The notes below the pieces were generated by a model. The model worked only from the letters and a program-made list of their open reading frames with translations. It searched no databases and was not told the origin of the DNA. Below are positions 26,982-36,736 of a DNA stretch of 64,000 nt, one piece after another; the stretch's first letter is position 1, and each line of letters begins with the position of its first letter. This DNA is from Prevotellaceae bacterium (GTDB lineage: Bacteria; Bacteroidota; Bacteroidia; Bacteroidales; Bacteroidaceae): positions 16,903-80,902 of the forward strand of contig JAQXTH010000006.1 of NCBI GenBank assembly GCA_029219385.1. The letters are read 5' to 3'. The position numbers and the translations under genes are program-made.

Positions 26982-29900
26982 TTACTTTGTTTTTTCCTCA
27001 ACCCATTTACGAGCATTTACAAAGGCCTCTATCCATGGGGTAACGTCGTCTTGCAGGCGTTCCTTGGGATATGTACCGCATTGCCAGGGGAAGAATGCAC
27101 GTTCGGGGTGGGGCATCATGGCGAGATGACGACCGTCGGGCGAACAAATTCCCGCGGTGGTATAGTCTGACCCATTGGGGTTGGCGGGATAGCCGTCGTA
27201 ACTGTATTTCAACACAATATTATATTTTTCTTCGGGATAAGGCAGGCTGAAACGACCTTCACCGTGAGCAACCCAAACACCGAGTTTGTTGCCACTCAAT
27301 GAACCCAACATCACGCTGCGGTTGGTCTGAACGGTGACACCGACATATCCGCTTTCAAACTTGTGGCTCACGTTGTGGAGCATTTTGCTGCTGTTTTCCA
27401 ATTCGGGATTAACAAGTCCGAGTTCTACCATCAATTGGCAACCGTTGCACACACCGAGCGACAGAGTGTCTTGGCGGGCATAGAAGCGGTCGAGGGCGGC
27501 TTTAGCGCGTGGATTATATAGGAATGCGCCGGCCCAGCCCTTTGCCGAGCCAAGTACGTCTGAATTTGAGAAACCTCCACAGAACACAATCATGTTTATG
27601 TCGTCCAGAGTTTCGCGGCCGGTGATAAGGTCGGTCATCATCACGTCTTTAACATCAAAACCTGCAAGATGAAGAACGTATGCCATTTCGCGCTCGCCGT
27701 TGGTGCCTTTTTCTCTTATAATGGCAGCCTTGACACCACTTTTTTCTCTGCGGTCGGGCGAGATGCCATATTGGCTGAATTTGCCGGAAAAATCGTTGTT
27801 GTATGCAAATTCTACAGGTTGCAGTTTGTAGTTGGTGAAGCGTTGGTCTGCCTGTCCGTTGAAACTTTGTTTCGTGTCGAGCAAATAAGAGGTGTGATAC
27901 CACACATCGCGCAGATAGTCTATGCCGAATTGATGTGTGATGTTGTCTTTGCTTAGCAATATATGTCGTTCGTCACAAGGTTTGCCGAGTTTCACAAATG
28001 CAACCCCTGCTTCGTCGAGGATTTTCTTAAACGCAGTTTTGTTAGCATCGGCAATTTGCACCACAACACCCGGATTTTCTGCAAACAATATTTTGACAAG
28101 GTCATCTTCCTTAAATCCGTCTGCGTTGATTTCCATACCGCCTTCGGTGTTTGCAAAACACATTTCGAGCAGTGTGGTGATGAGACCACCGGCAGAAATA
28201 TCGTGGCCGGCCATTATGAGACCATCTGTCACAAGTTGTTGCACGGCGTTGAATGCGCTTTTGAAATAGTCGGGATTTTTGCAGGTGGGAACGTCGCTAC
28301 CCACACGACCGAGACTTTGGGCAAAGGCCGAACCACCGAGGCGCAGTTTGTCGAAACTGAAGTCTATGTGGTAGAGTGTAGACTTTGTTTCGTTAACCAC
28401 AACGGGCGACACTACTTTGCGAATGTCGCTCACCTGGCCTCCGGCACTTACTATCACCGTGCCCGGAGAGATTACCTTTTCTCCGTTGGGGTATTGCTGG
28501 GAGAGCGAAAGAGAGTCTTTGCCGGTGGGCACATTGATGTTAAGTTGGCAGCAGAAGTCGCTCAATGCCTCAACAGCTTTATAGAGACGGGCATCCTCGC
28601 CTTTTTGCGAGCGACAGGGCCACATCCAGTTGGCAGAGAGCGATACACTGTCGAGGCCCTCCTCAAGGGGAGCCCACACGATATTGGTGAGGGCTTCAGA
28701 AACAGACAAAACAGACCCGGCTTCGGGACTTGCCAAACCTGCCTGAGGTGCATGGCCAATAGCGGTGGCAATACCTTTTTTGCCCCTATAGTCTAATGCC
28801 ACCACTCCGCAGTCGCTCAATGGCAATTGCAATTCGCCCTGACATTGTTGGCGAGCCACCTTGCCCGTCACGGAGCGGTCTACCTTGTTGGTGAGCCAGT
28901 CTTTGCAGGCCACGCTCTCCATCTGCAACATTTGTGTGAGATATTCGGAGATATTGCTCTCTTCGTATTGAGGGTTTTCATATTTGCGCTCAACGGTTTC
29001 GTCTACCATCACGGTTTTGGGCGAGTGGCCAAACATTTGTGCAACATCAAGGTCGAAAGGCTTTACCCCGTCGGCTTGTATGAAAGAGAAGTGTGCGTCG
29101 CCCGTGGTCTCGCCAACTACATACATAGGGGCACGCTCGCGCTCGGCAATTTGTTTCACATGGTCGATATGTTTTTCGTCGATGAGCAGTCCCATGCGTT
29201 CTTGGCTTTCGTTGGCAATAATCTCCTTGGCTGACAAGGTCTTGTCACCGATTGGCAGTTTTGACATATCGATTTGACCGCCACATTCTTCTACAAGTTC
29301 AGAGAGACAATTCACGTGACCTGCCGAGCCGTGGTCGTGAATGGAGACAACAGGGTTCACATCTTCTTCGCAAAGAGCGCGAATAAGGTTATAGTCTCTT
29401 TTTTGCATTTCAGGGTTGGCGCGTTGCACGGCGTTGAGCTCAATACCGTTGGAGTAGCGACCCGTGTCGACTGAAGAGACAGAACCACCGCCAAGGCCAA
29501 TGCGATAGTTATCGCCACCAACCACAACAACCTTGTTGCCTTTTTGAGGCTGTTTCTTGAGGCAGTCGCGCTTTGTGCCATAACCCACTCCACCGGCAAG
29601 CATTATCACTTTGTCGTAGGCATATTTCTCACCGTTTTCATGGTGCTCAAACGTTAATACAGAACCGGTGATGAGCGGTTGTCCGAATTTGTTGCCAAAG
29701 TCGCTGGCTCCGTTGGAGGCCTTGATAAGAATTTGTTCAGGACTTTGATAGAGCCATTTTCTCACGGGCAGTATCGTTTCCCACGACCTCTCGCCATCGA
29801 GACGGCTATATGCTGTCATGTAGACGGCTGTGCCGGCAATAGGCCACGAACCCACACCGCCTCCCATGCGGTCGCGTATCTCGCCACCGGTGCCGGTCGA

Positions 29901-30683
29901 GGCTCCGTTAAAGGGTTCGACCGTGGTTGGGAAATTGTGGGTCTCAGCCTTTAAGGAAATCACGCTTTCGATGTCTTTAATAACAAAATAGTCGCTTGTG
30001 CTTTGGTCGTGTGGGGCAAACTGCTCTATGATGGGACCTTGCGAAAAAGCGACGTTGTCTTTATATGCAGAAAGGATATGGTGAGGATTTTCCTGCGTCG
30101 TCTTCTTGATCATGGCAAAGAGCGATGAGGGCATTTCTTTGCCGTCTATTATGAATGTTCCGCCAAAAATTTTGTGACGGCAGTGCTCAGAATTTATCTG
30201 GGCAAATCCAAACACTTCAGAGTCGGTCAACTTGCGCCCGAGTTGCCCCTCGACTTTATGGAGATATTCTATTTCTTCGGGTGAAAGGGCAAGACCTTCT
30301 TCCTCGTTGTATTCTTCGATGTTTTCGATTATTTTGATGGGCGCGGGCTTGATGTTGATGTCAAAGATTTTGCCGTCAAGTTTCTTATACAGACGTTGTA
30401 GCATGGGGTCGTGGTCGGCCTCTGCGTTGTCAACGGGAAAATACTCTTCTATGCGCTCCACTCCGTTGATGTTCATGTTTTGGGTGATTTCAACGGCGTT
30501 TGTGCTCCACGGAGTGACCATCTCCCTGCGCGGACCGATAAAAAAACCTTCCACCACATCGCTCTCTATCGGCTTTGCATTGCCAAACAACCAACATAGA
30601 GCGTCAGAATTTTCTTTGGACAGAGTTTCTTTTACTTCTACAGCGATTACGCTGCCTGTCGGGGTCTTAAAAAACTGTATCAT
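26982..30683 (-). CDS. purL: Phosphoribosylformylglycinamidine synthase (single-chain)
   Basis: 1233 residues, the long fused form that combines synthetase and glutaminase. It converts FGAR to FGAM in purine synthesis with ATP and glutamine. Seen in order: N-terminal PurS-like domain, linker, FGAM synthase core with SEHCRHKIFGG, KAETHNFPTTVEPFNGASTG and GGEIRD, a second AIRS-like half with MPTGKDS-like VPTGKDSLS, and the class I glutaminase end with LGVCNGCQLMVEL (catalytic Cys), AHGEGRFSLP and MMPHPERAFFP (His/Glu). Monocistronic with a textbook promoter upstream and a terminator downstream. No purine riboswitch seen in the 60-base leader. Confidence 0.96.
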   Translation of the reverse strand: MIQFFKTPTGSVIAVEVKETLSKENSDALCWLFGNAKPIESDVVEGFFIGPRREMVTPWSTNAVEITQNMNINGVERIEEYFPVDNAEADHDPMLQRLYKKLDGKIFDINIKPAPIKIIENIEEYNEEEGLALSPEEIEYLHKVEGQLGRKLTDSEVFGFAQINSEHCRHKIFGGTFIIDGKEMPSSLFAMIKKTTQENPHHILSAYKDNVAFSQGPIIEQFAPHDQSTSDYFVIKDIESVISLKAETHNFPTTVEPFNGASTGTGGEIRDRMGGGVGSWPIAGTAVYMTAYSRLDGERSWETILPVRKWLYQSPEQILIKASNGASDFGNKFGQPLITGSVLTFEHHENGEKYAYDKVIMLAGGVGYGTKRDCLKKQPQKGNKVVVVGGDNYRIGLGGGSVSSVDTGRYSNGIELNAVQRANPEMQKRDYNLIRALCEEDVNPVVSIHDHGSAGHVNCLSELVEECGGQIDMSKLPIGDKTLSAKEIIANESQERMGLLIDEKHIDHVKQIAERERAPMYVVGETTGDAHFSFIQADGVKPFDLDVAQMFGHSPKTVMVDETVERKYENPQYEESNISEYLTQMLQMESVACKDWLTNKVDRSVTGKVARQQCQGELQLPLSDCGVVALDYRGKKGIATAIGHAPQAGLASPEAGSVLSVSEALTNIVWAPLEEGLDSVSLSANWMWPCRSQKGEDARLYKAVEALSDFCCQLNINVPTGKDSLSLSQQYPNGEKVISPGTVIVSAGGQVSDIRKVVSPVVVNETKSTLYHIDFSFDKLRLGGSAFAQSLGRVGSDVPTCKNPDYFKSAFNAVQQLVTDGLIMAGHDISAGGLITTLLEMCFANTEGGMEINADGFKEDDLVKILFAENPGVVVQIADANKTAFKKILDEAGVAFVKLGKPCDERHILLSKDNITHQFGIDYLRDVWYHTSYLLDTKQSFNGQADQRFTNYKLQPVEFAYNNDFSGKFSQYGISPDRREKSGVKAAIIREKGTNGEREMAYVLHLAGFDVKDVMMTDLITGRETLDDINMIVFCGGFSNSDVLGSAKGWAGAFLYNPRAKAALDRFYARQDTLSLGVCNGCQLMVELGLVNPELENSSKMLHNVSHKFESGYVGVTVQTNRSVMLGSLSGNKLGVWVAHGEGRFSLPYPEEKYNIVLKYSYDGYPANPNGSDYTTAGICSPDGRHLAMMPHPERAFFPWQCGTYPKERLQDDVTPWIEAFVNARKWVEEKTK

Positions 30684-30736
30684 ATTTAACTGTTAAATGT
30701 TTTCGTGACAAAACGAGTGTTTGTTTATCTATATTG

Positions 30737-30767
30737 CAAAGTTACAACTTTTCACAACACCGACAAA
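30737..30767 (-). promoter_or_regulatory. Promoter of purL
   Basis: Minus strand TTTG (30764-30767) and TAACTTTG (30737-30744) are separated by 19 bases: a complete Bacteroidetes -33/-7 promoter. Confidence 0.65.
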
Positions 30768-30892
30768 CGTGTAATTATATTATTTTTGGTTTTCGTCTAA
30801 ATATGTGGCAGAACTTTGATTGCTTGACTTGTTGTGGCTTGGGATTGTGGAGAATTACTCTCTTTAAACTTGGAGAAGAGAAAAAATAGCAA

Positions 30893-30900
30893 TAATTTTG
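30893..30900 (+). promoter_or_regulatory. -7 box of the BtuB-like gene
   Basis: TAATTTTG matches TAnnTTTG 24 bases before ATG 30925; its TTG is the start used by the ORF track. No B12-box sequence was found between 30684 and 30925. Confidence 0.5.
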
Positions 30901-30924
30901 CATAAAAATAAATTAAGCGTTGAA

Positions 30925-32913
30925 ATGTCTAACAAGGTAGTAAATAGTTTTTGTTTGTTTCTGCTGTTGCCGGTCTATGCTCTTTCTGTCTTTGGGCAGG
31001 TCGACACAACTTTGGCTCGAAAGCAGCTAAAGGAAGTGGTCGTGAAGAAAAGGCAGAGTGGAAACCTTCTTAAGTCTGCGACACCGCGACAGAATGTTTC
31101 TCACGATGAAATGGAGCAAATTGGCGCAATCAACGTGAGCGAGGCTATAAAACACATGGCTGGAGTGACCTTGCGCGACTATGGTGGCGCGGGTGGAATG
31201 AAGACGGTGAGCATTCGTGGACTTGGGGCGCAATTCACTGCTGTCAATTATGACGGAGTGGCTGTGAGCGACATTCAAAACGGTCAGATTGATTTGCAAA
31301 GATACACTCTCAGCGGCATTGGCAACGTGTCGCTGCAAATAGGTGATGGAACCGATATTTTTTCGTCTGCGCGCAATGCGGCCCTCCCTTCCTTGATAGA
31401 AATCAATACGTCTTTACCGACCGACCAAAATCCACATCTTCTTGCCCAAACAACTATTGGCGCGTGGGGCTACACGGCTCCGTCTGTGAAGTTTGACAAA
31501 TCTTTTGGAAAACTGTCACTCTCATTGGTGGCAGACTATGTTTATGCCGAAAACGACTATCCCTTTACGGTCTATAATGTTTCCGAGCGCATTCACAAGC
31601 GCCGCGTTCACTCTTTGATGAATCAAGGGCATGGCGAGGCAACGCTTGGTTATCGTTTCAACGACAGCCATTATCTCTCGTTGAAAGCATACTATTATGA
31701 CAACGACCGTCAATTGCCGGGCATAGTGAGATACTATACTTCTGAGAGCGAGCAAAACCTAAGGGAACGCAACGCTTTTTCGCAGTTGCAGTATAGGGGC
31801 AGACTGTCGCGCAAGGTGAGTCTCAAGAGCGCGGCCAAATGGAATTGGGCTTCGTCTGACTATAAGGATTTGCTCTATACAAATCGCATTATGGACGCTC
31901 GCTATTTCCAACGAGAGGGTTATCTCACAAATGCGTTGCTATGGTCTCCCTTGCGCGACATTTCTTTGTCGGCGGCATCTGACTATATTTATAATTCGCT
32001 CAACAGCCGTTCTAAGACATCGGTTAATCAGCGTCCTGTGCGCAACACGTTTCTCAATACTGTTTCTGCTCGCTGGAACCGCGACAATTTGTCGGCGAGT
32101 GTGAGGTTGCTTCACTCTGTCTACCTTAATGATACACACATTGGAGAAAGTGGGCGCAATTATCGTCGTTTTACTCCTTCGGCAGCATTGTCTTTCAAGC
32201 CCACGCGAGAAATAAATGTGAGAATGTCATGGAAGAAGATTTTCAGAATGCCATCGTTTAGCGACCTCTATTATTATCATTTGGGCACAAAAGATCTTAA
32301 ACCGGAGCAAACCACGCAATATAATGTCGGTGTAACACTAAATCATCGCTTTTCACCGCGGTTTGAGGCAGAGGCTACGGTCGATGGCTATCTAAACAAG
32401 GTGAGAGACAAGATTGTCTCTGTTCCTGTCAATTTATTTGTGTGGCAGAATATCAACGCCGCCAAGGTGACGGTGAAAGGACTTGATTTCACTGCTGCGA
32501 TGAGATATGCCGTCAATAGACATCACAGCGTTAAGCTTAGGGGTCACTATTCTTTCCAACAAGCAGTAGACCGTTCGAGTGTCGGCTCTGCGTCATACGA
32601 CAAGCAGATTGCTTATATGCCTCGCCATACTTTCAGCTTTGTTGCTACATGGGAAAATCCATGGGTTGGACTTTCTGTTGATGCCGATGGTCAAAGCCGA
32701 CGTTGGGCAACCAATTCCCATGCTGTCGATACAGACATAAGCGGATATGCAGAGTTTGGCGCAACTCTGTTTCGCAAGTTTTCTCTCGGCAATCGACAAA
32801 CTTTAAATGTGTCGTTCTCTCTTACCAATATCTTTAATAAGCAATACGAAGTAGTGGCCCACTATCCAATGCCAGGTCGCGGGTGGCGAACTTCACTTTC
32901 GTATTCTTTTTAG
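30925..32913 (+). CDS. btuB: TonB-dependent outer-membrane receptor, BtuB-like (cobalamin)
   Basis: 662 residues from ATG 30925. Signal peptide (NSFCLFLLLPVYALSVFGQ), then plug domain LKEVVVKKRQSGN, ISEAIKHMAGVTLRDYGGAG and MKTVSIRGLGAQFTAVNYDG, and a 22-strand-type barrel ending in an aromatic residue (WRTSLSYSF), as required for outer-membrane assembly. The plug wording (GVTxRDYGGxGGxKTVSIRxLG, TAVNYDGVAVSDIQNGQIDL) is what I associate with Bacteroidetes vitamin B12 receptors. The next gene cluster is under a cobalamin riboswitch, which supports the substrate. There is no N-terminal carboxypeptidase-like domain and no SusD partner, so a SusC-type glycan transporter is unlikely. Confidence 0.72.
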   Translation: MSNKVVNSFCLFLLLPVYALSVFGQVDTTLARKQLKEVVVKKRQSGNLLKSATPRQNVSHDEMEQIGAINVSEAIKHMAGVTLRDYGGAGGMKTVSIRGLGAQFTAVNYDGVAVSDIQNGQIDLQRYTLSGIGNVSLQIGDGTDIFSSARNAALPSLIEINTSLPTDQNPHLLAQTTIGAWGYTAPSVKFDKSFGKLSLSLVADYVYAENDYPFTVYNVSERIHKRRVHSLMNQGHGEATLGYRFNDSHYLSLKAYYYDNDRQLPGIVRYYTSESEQNLRERNAFSQLQYRGRLSRKVSLKSAAKWNWASSDYKDLLYTNRIMDARYFQREGYLTNALLWSPLRDISLSAASDYIYNSLNSRSKTSVNQRPVRNTFLNTVSARWNRDNLSASVRLLHSVYLNDTHIGESGRNYRRFTPSAALSFKPTREINVRMSWKKIFRMPSFSDLYYYHLGTKDLKPEQTTQYNVGVTLNHRFSPRFEAEATVDGYLNKVRDKIVSVPVNLFVWQNINAAKVTVKGLDFTAAMRYAVNRHHSVKLRGHYSFQQAVDRSSVGSASYDKQIAYMPRHTFSFVATWENPWVGLSVDADGQSRRWATNSHAVDTDISGYAEFGATLFRKFSLGNRQTLNVSFSLTNIFNKQYEVVAHYPMPGRGWRTSLSYSF

Positions 32914-33027
32914 TTTAGGTGGAAATTTATATAACTCAACTTTAATGACATTAAAAGGATTTGTTTTGTTTTTAAGACGTAACGCAGAAAAATCGACTTA
33001 TTTGTGTCTCTTTCAAAAATAAATACA

Positions 33028-33035
33028 TACTTTTG
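33028..33035 (+). promoter_or_regulatory. -7 box for the riboswitch-led btuGFC transcript
   Basis: TACTTTTG matches TAnnTTTG and ends just before the start of the riboswitch aptamer, placing the transcript start near 33041. Confidence 0.55.
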
Positions 33036-33037
33036 CA

Positions 33038-33215
33038 GTCGCAAAGGTACTCCGTTGGGAGTTTAACAGGGAATTCGGTTAGAATCCGAAGCAGTACTCG
33101 CTGCTGTATGTTCCATTGTGTGAGGTGCATAGAAAGCCACTGACTGCAAGCACGGCTTGCAATGGTTGGGAAGGCGCACCGAGCGGGACGAGCCAGAAGA
33201 CCTGCCTTTTGCCTC
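33038..33215 (+). promoter_or_regulatory. Cobalamin riboswitch (aptamer)
   Basis: The classic B12-element order is present: GCAAAGGTACTCC near the 5' end, GGGAATTCGGTTAGAATCCG, GCAGTACTCGCTGCTGTAT, the B12 box parts AGCCACTG and TGGGAAGGC with a hairpin between, and GAGCCAGAAGACCTGCC at the 3' end. It reads towards the BtuG-like gene at 33397 and should repress the transcript when adenosylcobalamin or a relative is plentiful. The 180 bases after it hold the expression platform. Confidence 0.93.
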
Positions 33216-33308
33216 GACAATTTTGAAGTCTGCGAGTGTCGGACGGATAAAAACAAATGCTTGTAAAGCAAGTCGCGCTTTCGTCAACGGTGGGGACGGA
33301 AGAGTTTC

Positions 33309-33337
33309 TCGTGTGTTTTAACAAAAAACACGCGGGC
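33309..33337 (+). promoter_or_regulatory. Putative expression-platform hairpin of the cobalamin riboswitch
   Basis: CGTGTGTTTT and AAAACACGCG can pair around a short A-rich loop about 60 bases before the BtuG start. There is no T-run after it, so if it is the switching stem it more likely acts on translation or through Rho than as an intrinsic terminator. Confidence 0.4.
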
Positions 33338-33396
33338 GACGTGGTATGATTATATACATAATGTAATAACGTAATATTATCAAAAACAAAAACATC

Positions 33397-34479
33397 ATGA
33401 AAAATCTTTGGAAATTTGCGCTGCTCTTTGCCGGCGCACTCACTTTCACCGCTTGTAGCGACGAAGACAAAAATCCCAATCCTGACCCTGACCCCGTTGT
33501 GACAGTCACCGGTGTCTATGTACTCAGCGAAGGCAATTATAACAACAACATTGCCGGAGACCTTACACTTTATAATCCCGAGACAAAAGAAGTCTCAAAC
33601 GGTTTGTTCAAATCAGTGAACGAACGTGCATTGAGTGGCACGTCAAACGACGGTGTTGTCTATGGCTCTAAACTTTATATTGCCAACACCGATGAGAATA
33701 TCATAGAAGTGTGTGACGCAAAAACAGCTCGTTCCATCGGAAAAATCAATCTTAATGGTGCACGTTGCATTGAGCCTTACGACGGCAAAATCTATGTCAC
33801 CTCATTTACCGGCGCAAAGGTGGCTAAGATAGACACCACGTCGCTTGCTGTTGAGGCAACGGCAGAGGTTGGTGACAATCCCGAGGGGCTCGTCATTGCC
33901 AACAACAAACTCTATGTGGCTAATTCCGGTTACGGCATGGGTAACACGGTTACAAAAATCAATCTCGCTAATTTTGAGGTTGAGGCAACCCTCACCGTTC
34001 CTACCAATCCTGTAGACTTGTTTGCCGAAGGAAATGAACTTTTCTTGCTTTCATCGGGCAAATACAAGGCAGACTATAGCGGCTATGAAGAAAATCCTGC
34101 CATCTATGCGATGACTGCCGATGGAGTTACAACCAAGATCTGCGATGCTACCATTGCTGCTATCGGAGGTGGAAAAATCTATCTTGTCGACAACAATTAT
34201 TATTCCACCACCGGCATTGGCTATCAGGTTTATGACATTGCCACAAAGCAGGTTGGTGCCTGGGAACTTGAAGAAAAACCGTTCTCGCCCTATGCCATAG
34301 GCGTTAATCCCTCAAACGGTGATATATATGTCACATCACACAATTCTATTGATTATGGAACCGGCGTTCTTTATCCTGATTATAGTGGCAACGGCTATAC
34401 CTTGCGTTTCGATAAAGACAACAAGAAACTCGATCGCTTCAATATTGGAGTGAATGCCGGCACTGTAATATTTTTCTAA
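33397..34479 (+). CDS. btuG: BtuG-like surface cobalamin-binding lipoprotein (beta-propeller)
   Basis: 360 residues. Lipoprotein signal peptide with lipobox FTACSDEDKN; the acidic residues right after the cysteine resemble the Bacteroidetes export signal for surface display. The rest is a repetitive YncE-like propeller: KLYIANTDENIIEVCDAKT, KIYVTSFTGAKVAKIDTTS, KLYVANSGYGMGNTVTKINL, EGNELFLLSSG, GDIYVTSHNS. In Bacteroides thetaiotaomicron BtuG binds vitamin B12 very tightly and hands it to BtuB. Here it directly follows a cobalamin riboswitch and leads an operon with BtuF- and BtuC-like genes, which is strong support for the same role. Confidence 0.82.
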   Translation: MKNLWKFALLFAGALTFTACSDEDKNPNPDPDPVVTVTGVYVLSEGNYNNNIAGDLTLYNPETKEVSNGLFKSVNERALSGTSNDGVVYGSKLYIANTDENIIEVCDAKTARSIGKINLNGARCIEPYDGKIYVTSFTGAKVAKIDTTSLAVEATAEVGDNPEGLVIANNKLYVANSGYGMGNTVTKINLANFEVEATLTVPTNPVDLFAEGNELFLLSSGKYKADYSGYEENPAIYAMTADGVTTKICDATIAAIGGGKIYLVDNNYYSTTGIGYQVYDIATKQVGAWELEEKPFSPYAIGVNPSNGDIYVTSHNSIDYGTGVLYPDYSGNGYTLRFDKDNKKLDRFNIGVNAGTVIFF

Positions 34480-34501
34480 AAACTCTTGATTGCCTATAAA
34501 G

Positions 34502-35632
34502 ATGTTACTGAGACTGACACATATTGCTTTTGTTGCGGTGTTGCTTGCTGCCCTTGTTTCGTGTGAAAACAATTCTGCGATAAAACGCAAGGGTGGCGAT
34601 ACGCTCGACATACAATATTCCCGATTGCTCACCATTGAGCGTTGCGAGGGTTATAAACTCGTGACGGTGGCCGATCCCTGGAAAGAAAACGCTGTGCTTC
34701 ATCGCTATGCTCTTGTCGAAAGAAATAGCGCAATTCCATCGGGACTTGACGCAGATGTCACGGTTTTGAGAGTGCCGCTCAAAAAAATATGTGTCAGCAC
34801 CTCGGTGCATGTGAATGTCTTCAAACAACTCAATGCGCTTGAGAATGTTGCTTCTGTCTGCGACACGGAATATATATTGGATAGTCTCGTGCTCGCTCGT
34901 GTGAAAAATGGCATTATTGGCAATGCGGGCAGCAGCATGAACCCCAACATAGAACAAATAATTGCCTTCGATACCGATGCTTTGCTCATGTCTCCTTTCA
35001 AGGGTACGAGTTATGGCTTGCTCGAGAAAACGGGCTTGCCTATCGTGGAGTGTGCTGACTATATGGAGACATCGGCGCTGGGCAGGGCCGAATGGATAAA
35101 GTTTTATGGTATGCTTGTGGGCAAAGAAAGCCAATCCATCGAGTATTTTAATGGAGTGAGAGACCGTTATCTGAAACTCAAGACTGCTGCTGCAAAGGCT
35201 GCCCAACGGCCACGTTTGCTTGTCGATATGCTCAATGGCTCTACTTGGTTTCAGCCCGGTGGCAACAGCATCTATGGGGCGATGTTCAGAGATGCGGCGG
35301 CCGACTATTCCATGGGGTGCAAAGATGTGAGTGGCACTCAGGCCTTGTCGCTGGAAAGCGTGATGAAGCAATCGCTCGATGCCGACGTGTGGCTTATCAA
35401 ATATGGTCGCACACAAGACTATACCTATCATTCGCTGGCAGGGCAAAACAAGGCTTACACTCGCTTTAAGGCATATAAGACACACAAAATATTTGCTTGC
35501 AACACATTCAAGACTGCCTATTACGATGAGGTTCCATTTCGTCCCGACCTTTTGTTGGCCGATCTTGTAGAGATATTCCACCCCGGCCTGCTGCCCAATC
35601 ATAAACTCAACTATTATTTACCACTCGATTGA
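34502..35632 (+). CDS. btuF: BtuF-like ABC transporter substrate-binding lipoprotein
   Basis: 376 residues from ATG 34502; the tracked start at 34490 is a TTG. Lipobox LAALVSCENN. The body has the two-lobe periplasmic-binding fold of helical-backbone metal/cobalamin/siderophore receptors: ISTSVHVNVFKQLN-like CVSTSVHVNVFKQLNALENV, EQIIAFDTDALLMSPF, YGLLEKTGLPIVECADY, and PRLLVDMLNGSTWFQPGGNS. Expected to carry cobalamin across the periplasm to the BtuC-type permease. Gap of 22 bases from the BtuG-like gene and 11 bases to the permease gene, so one transcript under the riboswitch. Siderophore or heme uptake would be the alternative without that context. Confidence 0.8.
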   Translation: MLLRLTHIAFVAVLLAALVSCENNSAIKRKGGDTLDIQYSRLLTIERCEGYKLVTVADPWKENAVLHRYALVERNSAIPSGLDADVTVLRVPLKKICVSTSVHVNVFKQLNALENVASVCDTEYILDSLVLARVKNGIIGNAGSSMNPNIEQIIAFDTDALLMSPFKGTSYGLLEKTGLPIVECADYMETSALGRAEWIKFYGMLVGKESQSIEYFNGVRDRYLKLKTAAAKAAQRPRLLVDMLNGSTWFQPGGNSIYGAMFRDAAADYSMGCKDVSGTQALSLESVMKQSLDADVWLIKYGRTQDYTYHSLAGQNKAYTRFKAYKTHKIFACNTFKTAYYDEVPFRPDLLLADLVEIFHPGLLPNHKLNYYLPLD

Positions 35633-35643
35633 CTAAAAACACC

Positions 35644-36651
35644 ATGAGACAGACTTCTTTGCTGATTACCGTTTCTCTCTTTTTGTTGTTTATTCTTGTT
35701 TTCCTAAACTTATTTAGCGGTTCGGTGTCTTTTTCGATGGCCGATGTCGTGGCTGCCCTTACGGGTGGTGAAACGAGCGACACGGTGAGGTTTATCGTTG
35801 TGGAGTCGCGTCTGCCCCAGGCGGTCACGGCAATGTTGAGTGGGGCGGCATTGGCCGTGAGCGGACTGATGATGCAGACCGTGTTTCAAAATCCGTTGGC
35901 AGACCCCTCGATTTTGGGTGTCAACAGTGGGGCGAGCCTTGGTGTGGCTGTTGTGATGTTGCTTTTGGGAGGTAGTGTGTTAACCGCCGGCAGTGTGGCC
36001 GGTGGTTTTTTGCTTATTGTGCTGGCGGCTTTTTCCGGGGCGTTGCTCATAATAGTTTTGTTGTTGGTGTTTGCCAATCATGTGAGGAGCAACACCACGT
36101 TGCTGATTGTCGGCATAATGGTGAGTTATGTCACCTCGTCGGCCATTTCGTTGCTCAACTACTATGCCACCGAACAAGGGGTGCACAGTTATGTGATGTG
36201 GGGCTTAGGCAATTTTGGGGGTGTAAATCTCAAGGTGCTTCCATATTTCTCTGTTGTTGTGGTGGGTTGCATAGTGTTGGGTGTTTCGCTTATAAAACCG
36301 TTGAATGCCCTTTTGCTCGGCAATCGTTATGCTGAAAATCTTGGTGTTGACGTAAGGCGCACTCGCTCGTTGATGTTGTTTGTAACCGGCATGGTTTCGG
36401 CTGTTGTCACGGCGTTTTGCGGTCCGGTTTCGTTTGTGGGACTTGCCGTGCCTCATATTGCACGTTTGTTGAGTCGGTCGGCCAATCATCTTGTTCTTGT
36501 GCCGCTCACATTGTTGATTGGTGCCGATTTGGGCTTGGCTTGCAACCGCATTTGCTCTTTGCCGTCAGATGGCACTCTGATTCCTCTCAACGTGATAACA
36601 CCCTTGTTTGGAGTGCCGGTGATACTCTATGTCTTGTTGCGGCGCAGATAG
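35644..36651 (+). CDS. btuC: BtuC-like FecCD-family ABC permease
   Basis: 335 residues from ATG 35644 (tracked TTG at 35629 rejected). About ten hydrophobic helices. FecCD-family signatures are clear: SRLPQAVTAMLSGAALAVSG, LMMQTVFQNPLADPSILGVN, GxxSGASLGV, LIVGIMVSYVTSSAISLLNY and FCGPVSFVGLAVPHIARLLS. Forms the membrane channel for cobalamin, fed by the BtuF-like protein. No ABC ATPase gene (btuD) follows: the next gene is a nucleotidyltransferase 240 bases away with its own promoters. The ATPase must be encoded elsewhere or be shared. Confidence 0.82.
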   Translation: MRQTSLLITVSLFLLFILVFLNLFSGSVSFSMADVVAALTGGETSDTVRFIVVESRLPQAVTAMLSGAALAVSGLMMQTVFQNPLADPSILGVNSGASLGVAVVMLLLGGSVLTAGSVAGGFLLIVLAAFSGALLIIVLLLVFANHVRSNTTLLIVGIMVSYVTSSAISLLNYYATEQGVHSYVMWGLGNFGGVNLKVLPYFSVVVVGCIVLGVSLIKPLNALLLGNRYAENLGVDVRRTRSLMLFVTGMVSAVVTAFCGPVSFVGLAVPHIARLLSRSANHLVLVPLTLLIGADLGLACNRICSLPSDGTLIPLNVITPLFGVPVILYVLLRRR

Positions 36652-36736
36652 GCCGAAACAGACAACAACGGTCGACTTTTTGCTGCTGAAAGATAGAAAA
36701 TTGTATTAAAATTTCATTCAATCAAATAAAAAAGAT

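Noticed and set aside
30684-30924. Cobalamin riboswitch upstream of the BtuB-like gene
   Set aside because: No B12-box (GCCACTG) or related conserved segments could be found by eye.
34505-35602. 365-residue minus-strand ORF opposite the BtuF-like gene
   Set aside because: Antisense shadow with no recognisable family, while the plus strand carries a lipoprotein signal and family motifs.
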